Below the pieces are notes generated by a model. The model worked only from the letters and a program-made list of their open reading frames with translations. It was not told where the DNA came from and searched no databases. This document shows, piece after piece, positions 63,874 to 64,000 of a stretch of DNA of 64,000 bases. The stretch is from Gemmatimonadaceae bacterium (GTDB lineage Bacteria > Gemmatimonadota > Gemmatimonadetes > Gemmatimonadales > Gemmatimonadaceae). A program made the translations under genes and the position numbers. Position 1 is the stretch's first letter, and every line of letters starts with the position of its first letter. Location of the stretch: NCBI GenBank assembly GCA_037721215.1, contig JBBJNV010000005.1, forward strand, positions 88,469 through 152,468. Direction: 5' to 3'.

Positions 63874-64000
63874 AGTCCGTGAATCGCGGTCCTGCCCGGC
63901 AGCGTCCCATGGTCTTCACAATCCATGTGTCCCGCAACCCGATTTGGTAGTGGGTCAGGTATGGGGCCAAAAGCCAGGCTGAGGACACGCCGTCCGCTGA

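Overview
The window is a high-GC bacterial chromosome segment, densely packed with core genes on both strands. The mix of DUF4331, CHRD, DUF4142 and Minf_1886-family proteins, many GTG/TTG starts and weak Shine-Dalgarno sequences fits a Gemmatimonadota-like soil or sediment bacterium. That assignment is inference from gene content; no marker in the window proves it.

Layout. 1-7238 (minus): the 5' part of a NodU/CmcH-type carbamoyltransferase, a DUF1206 membrane protein, a DEAD-box RNA helicase, and an upstream three-gene cassette (small membrane protein, phenylacetate-CoA-ligase-like enzyme, ATP-grasp ligase). 7669-11711 (plus): an exported DUF4331 protein split over two genes, a TPR protein and a frameshifted RtcB. 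11785-12031: two CAT-anticodon tRNAs, the second an initiator tRNA. 12094-26575 (minus): a long colinear run, thrS, thiolase, CPBP protease, 3-hydroxyacyl-CoA dehydrogenase, acyl-CoA dehydrogenase, leucine-type dehydrogenase, rpiB, glyA, a Minf_1886 protein, nnr, thiL, plsC, eno and ftsB. It joins acyl-CoA and branched-chain amino-acid oxidation to one-carbon, cofactor, glycolytic and division genes. 26662-35856 (plus): BON protein, valS, an Ig-like lipoprotein, selA, a gmhB-like phosphatase with a probable CTG start, purN, purH and tRNA-Ser(TGA).

35928-45818 lies between two tRNA-Ser genes and looks accessory. It carries a giant CtpI-like P-type ATPase of 1584 residues with two small Ala-rich proteins, then a zone of gene decay (frameshifted DUF4142 lipoprotein, cupredoxin remnant, internally deleted truncated hemoglobin), a MarR regulator and small orphan proteins.

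45898-64000 is again mostly core: tRNA-Ser(GCT), gltX and lexA (plus); trxA, rsmI, a DinG-type helicase, a fumarylacetoacetase-family hydrolase, an aminotransferase and a TonB-like orphan (minus); then mce, pdxJ, a flippase-like membrane protein, ispE, tRNA-Gln, prs, rplY, pth and ychF (plus). Exported DUF4198 and CHRD proteins sit at the right edge. No rRNA, CRISPR array, transposase or integrase was recognised.
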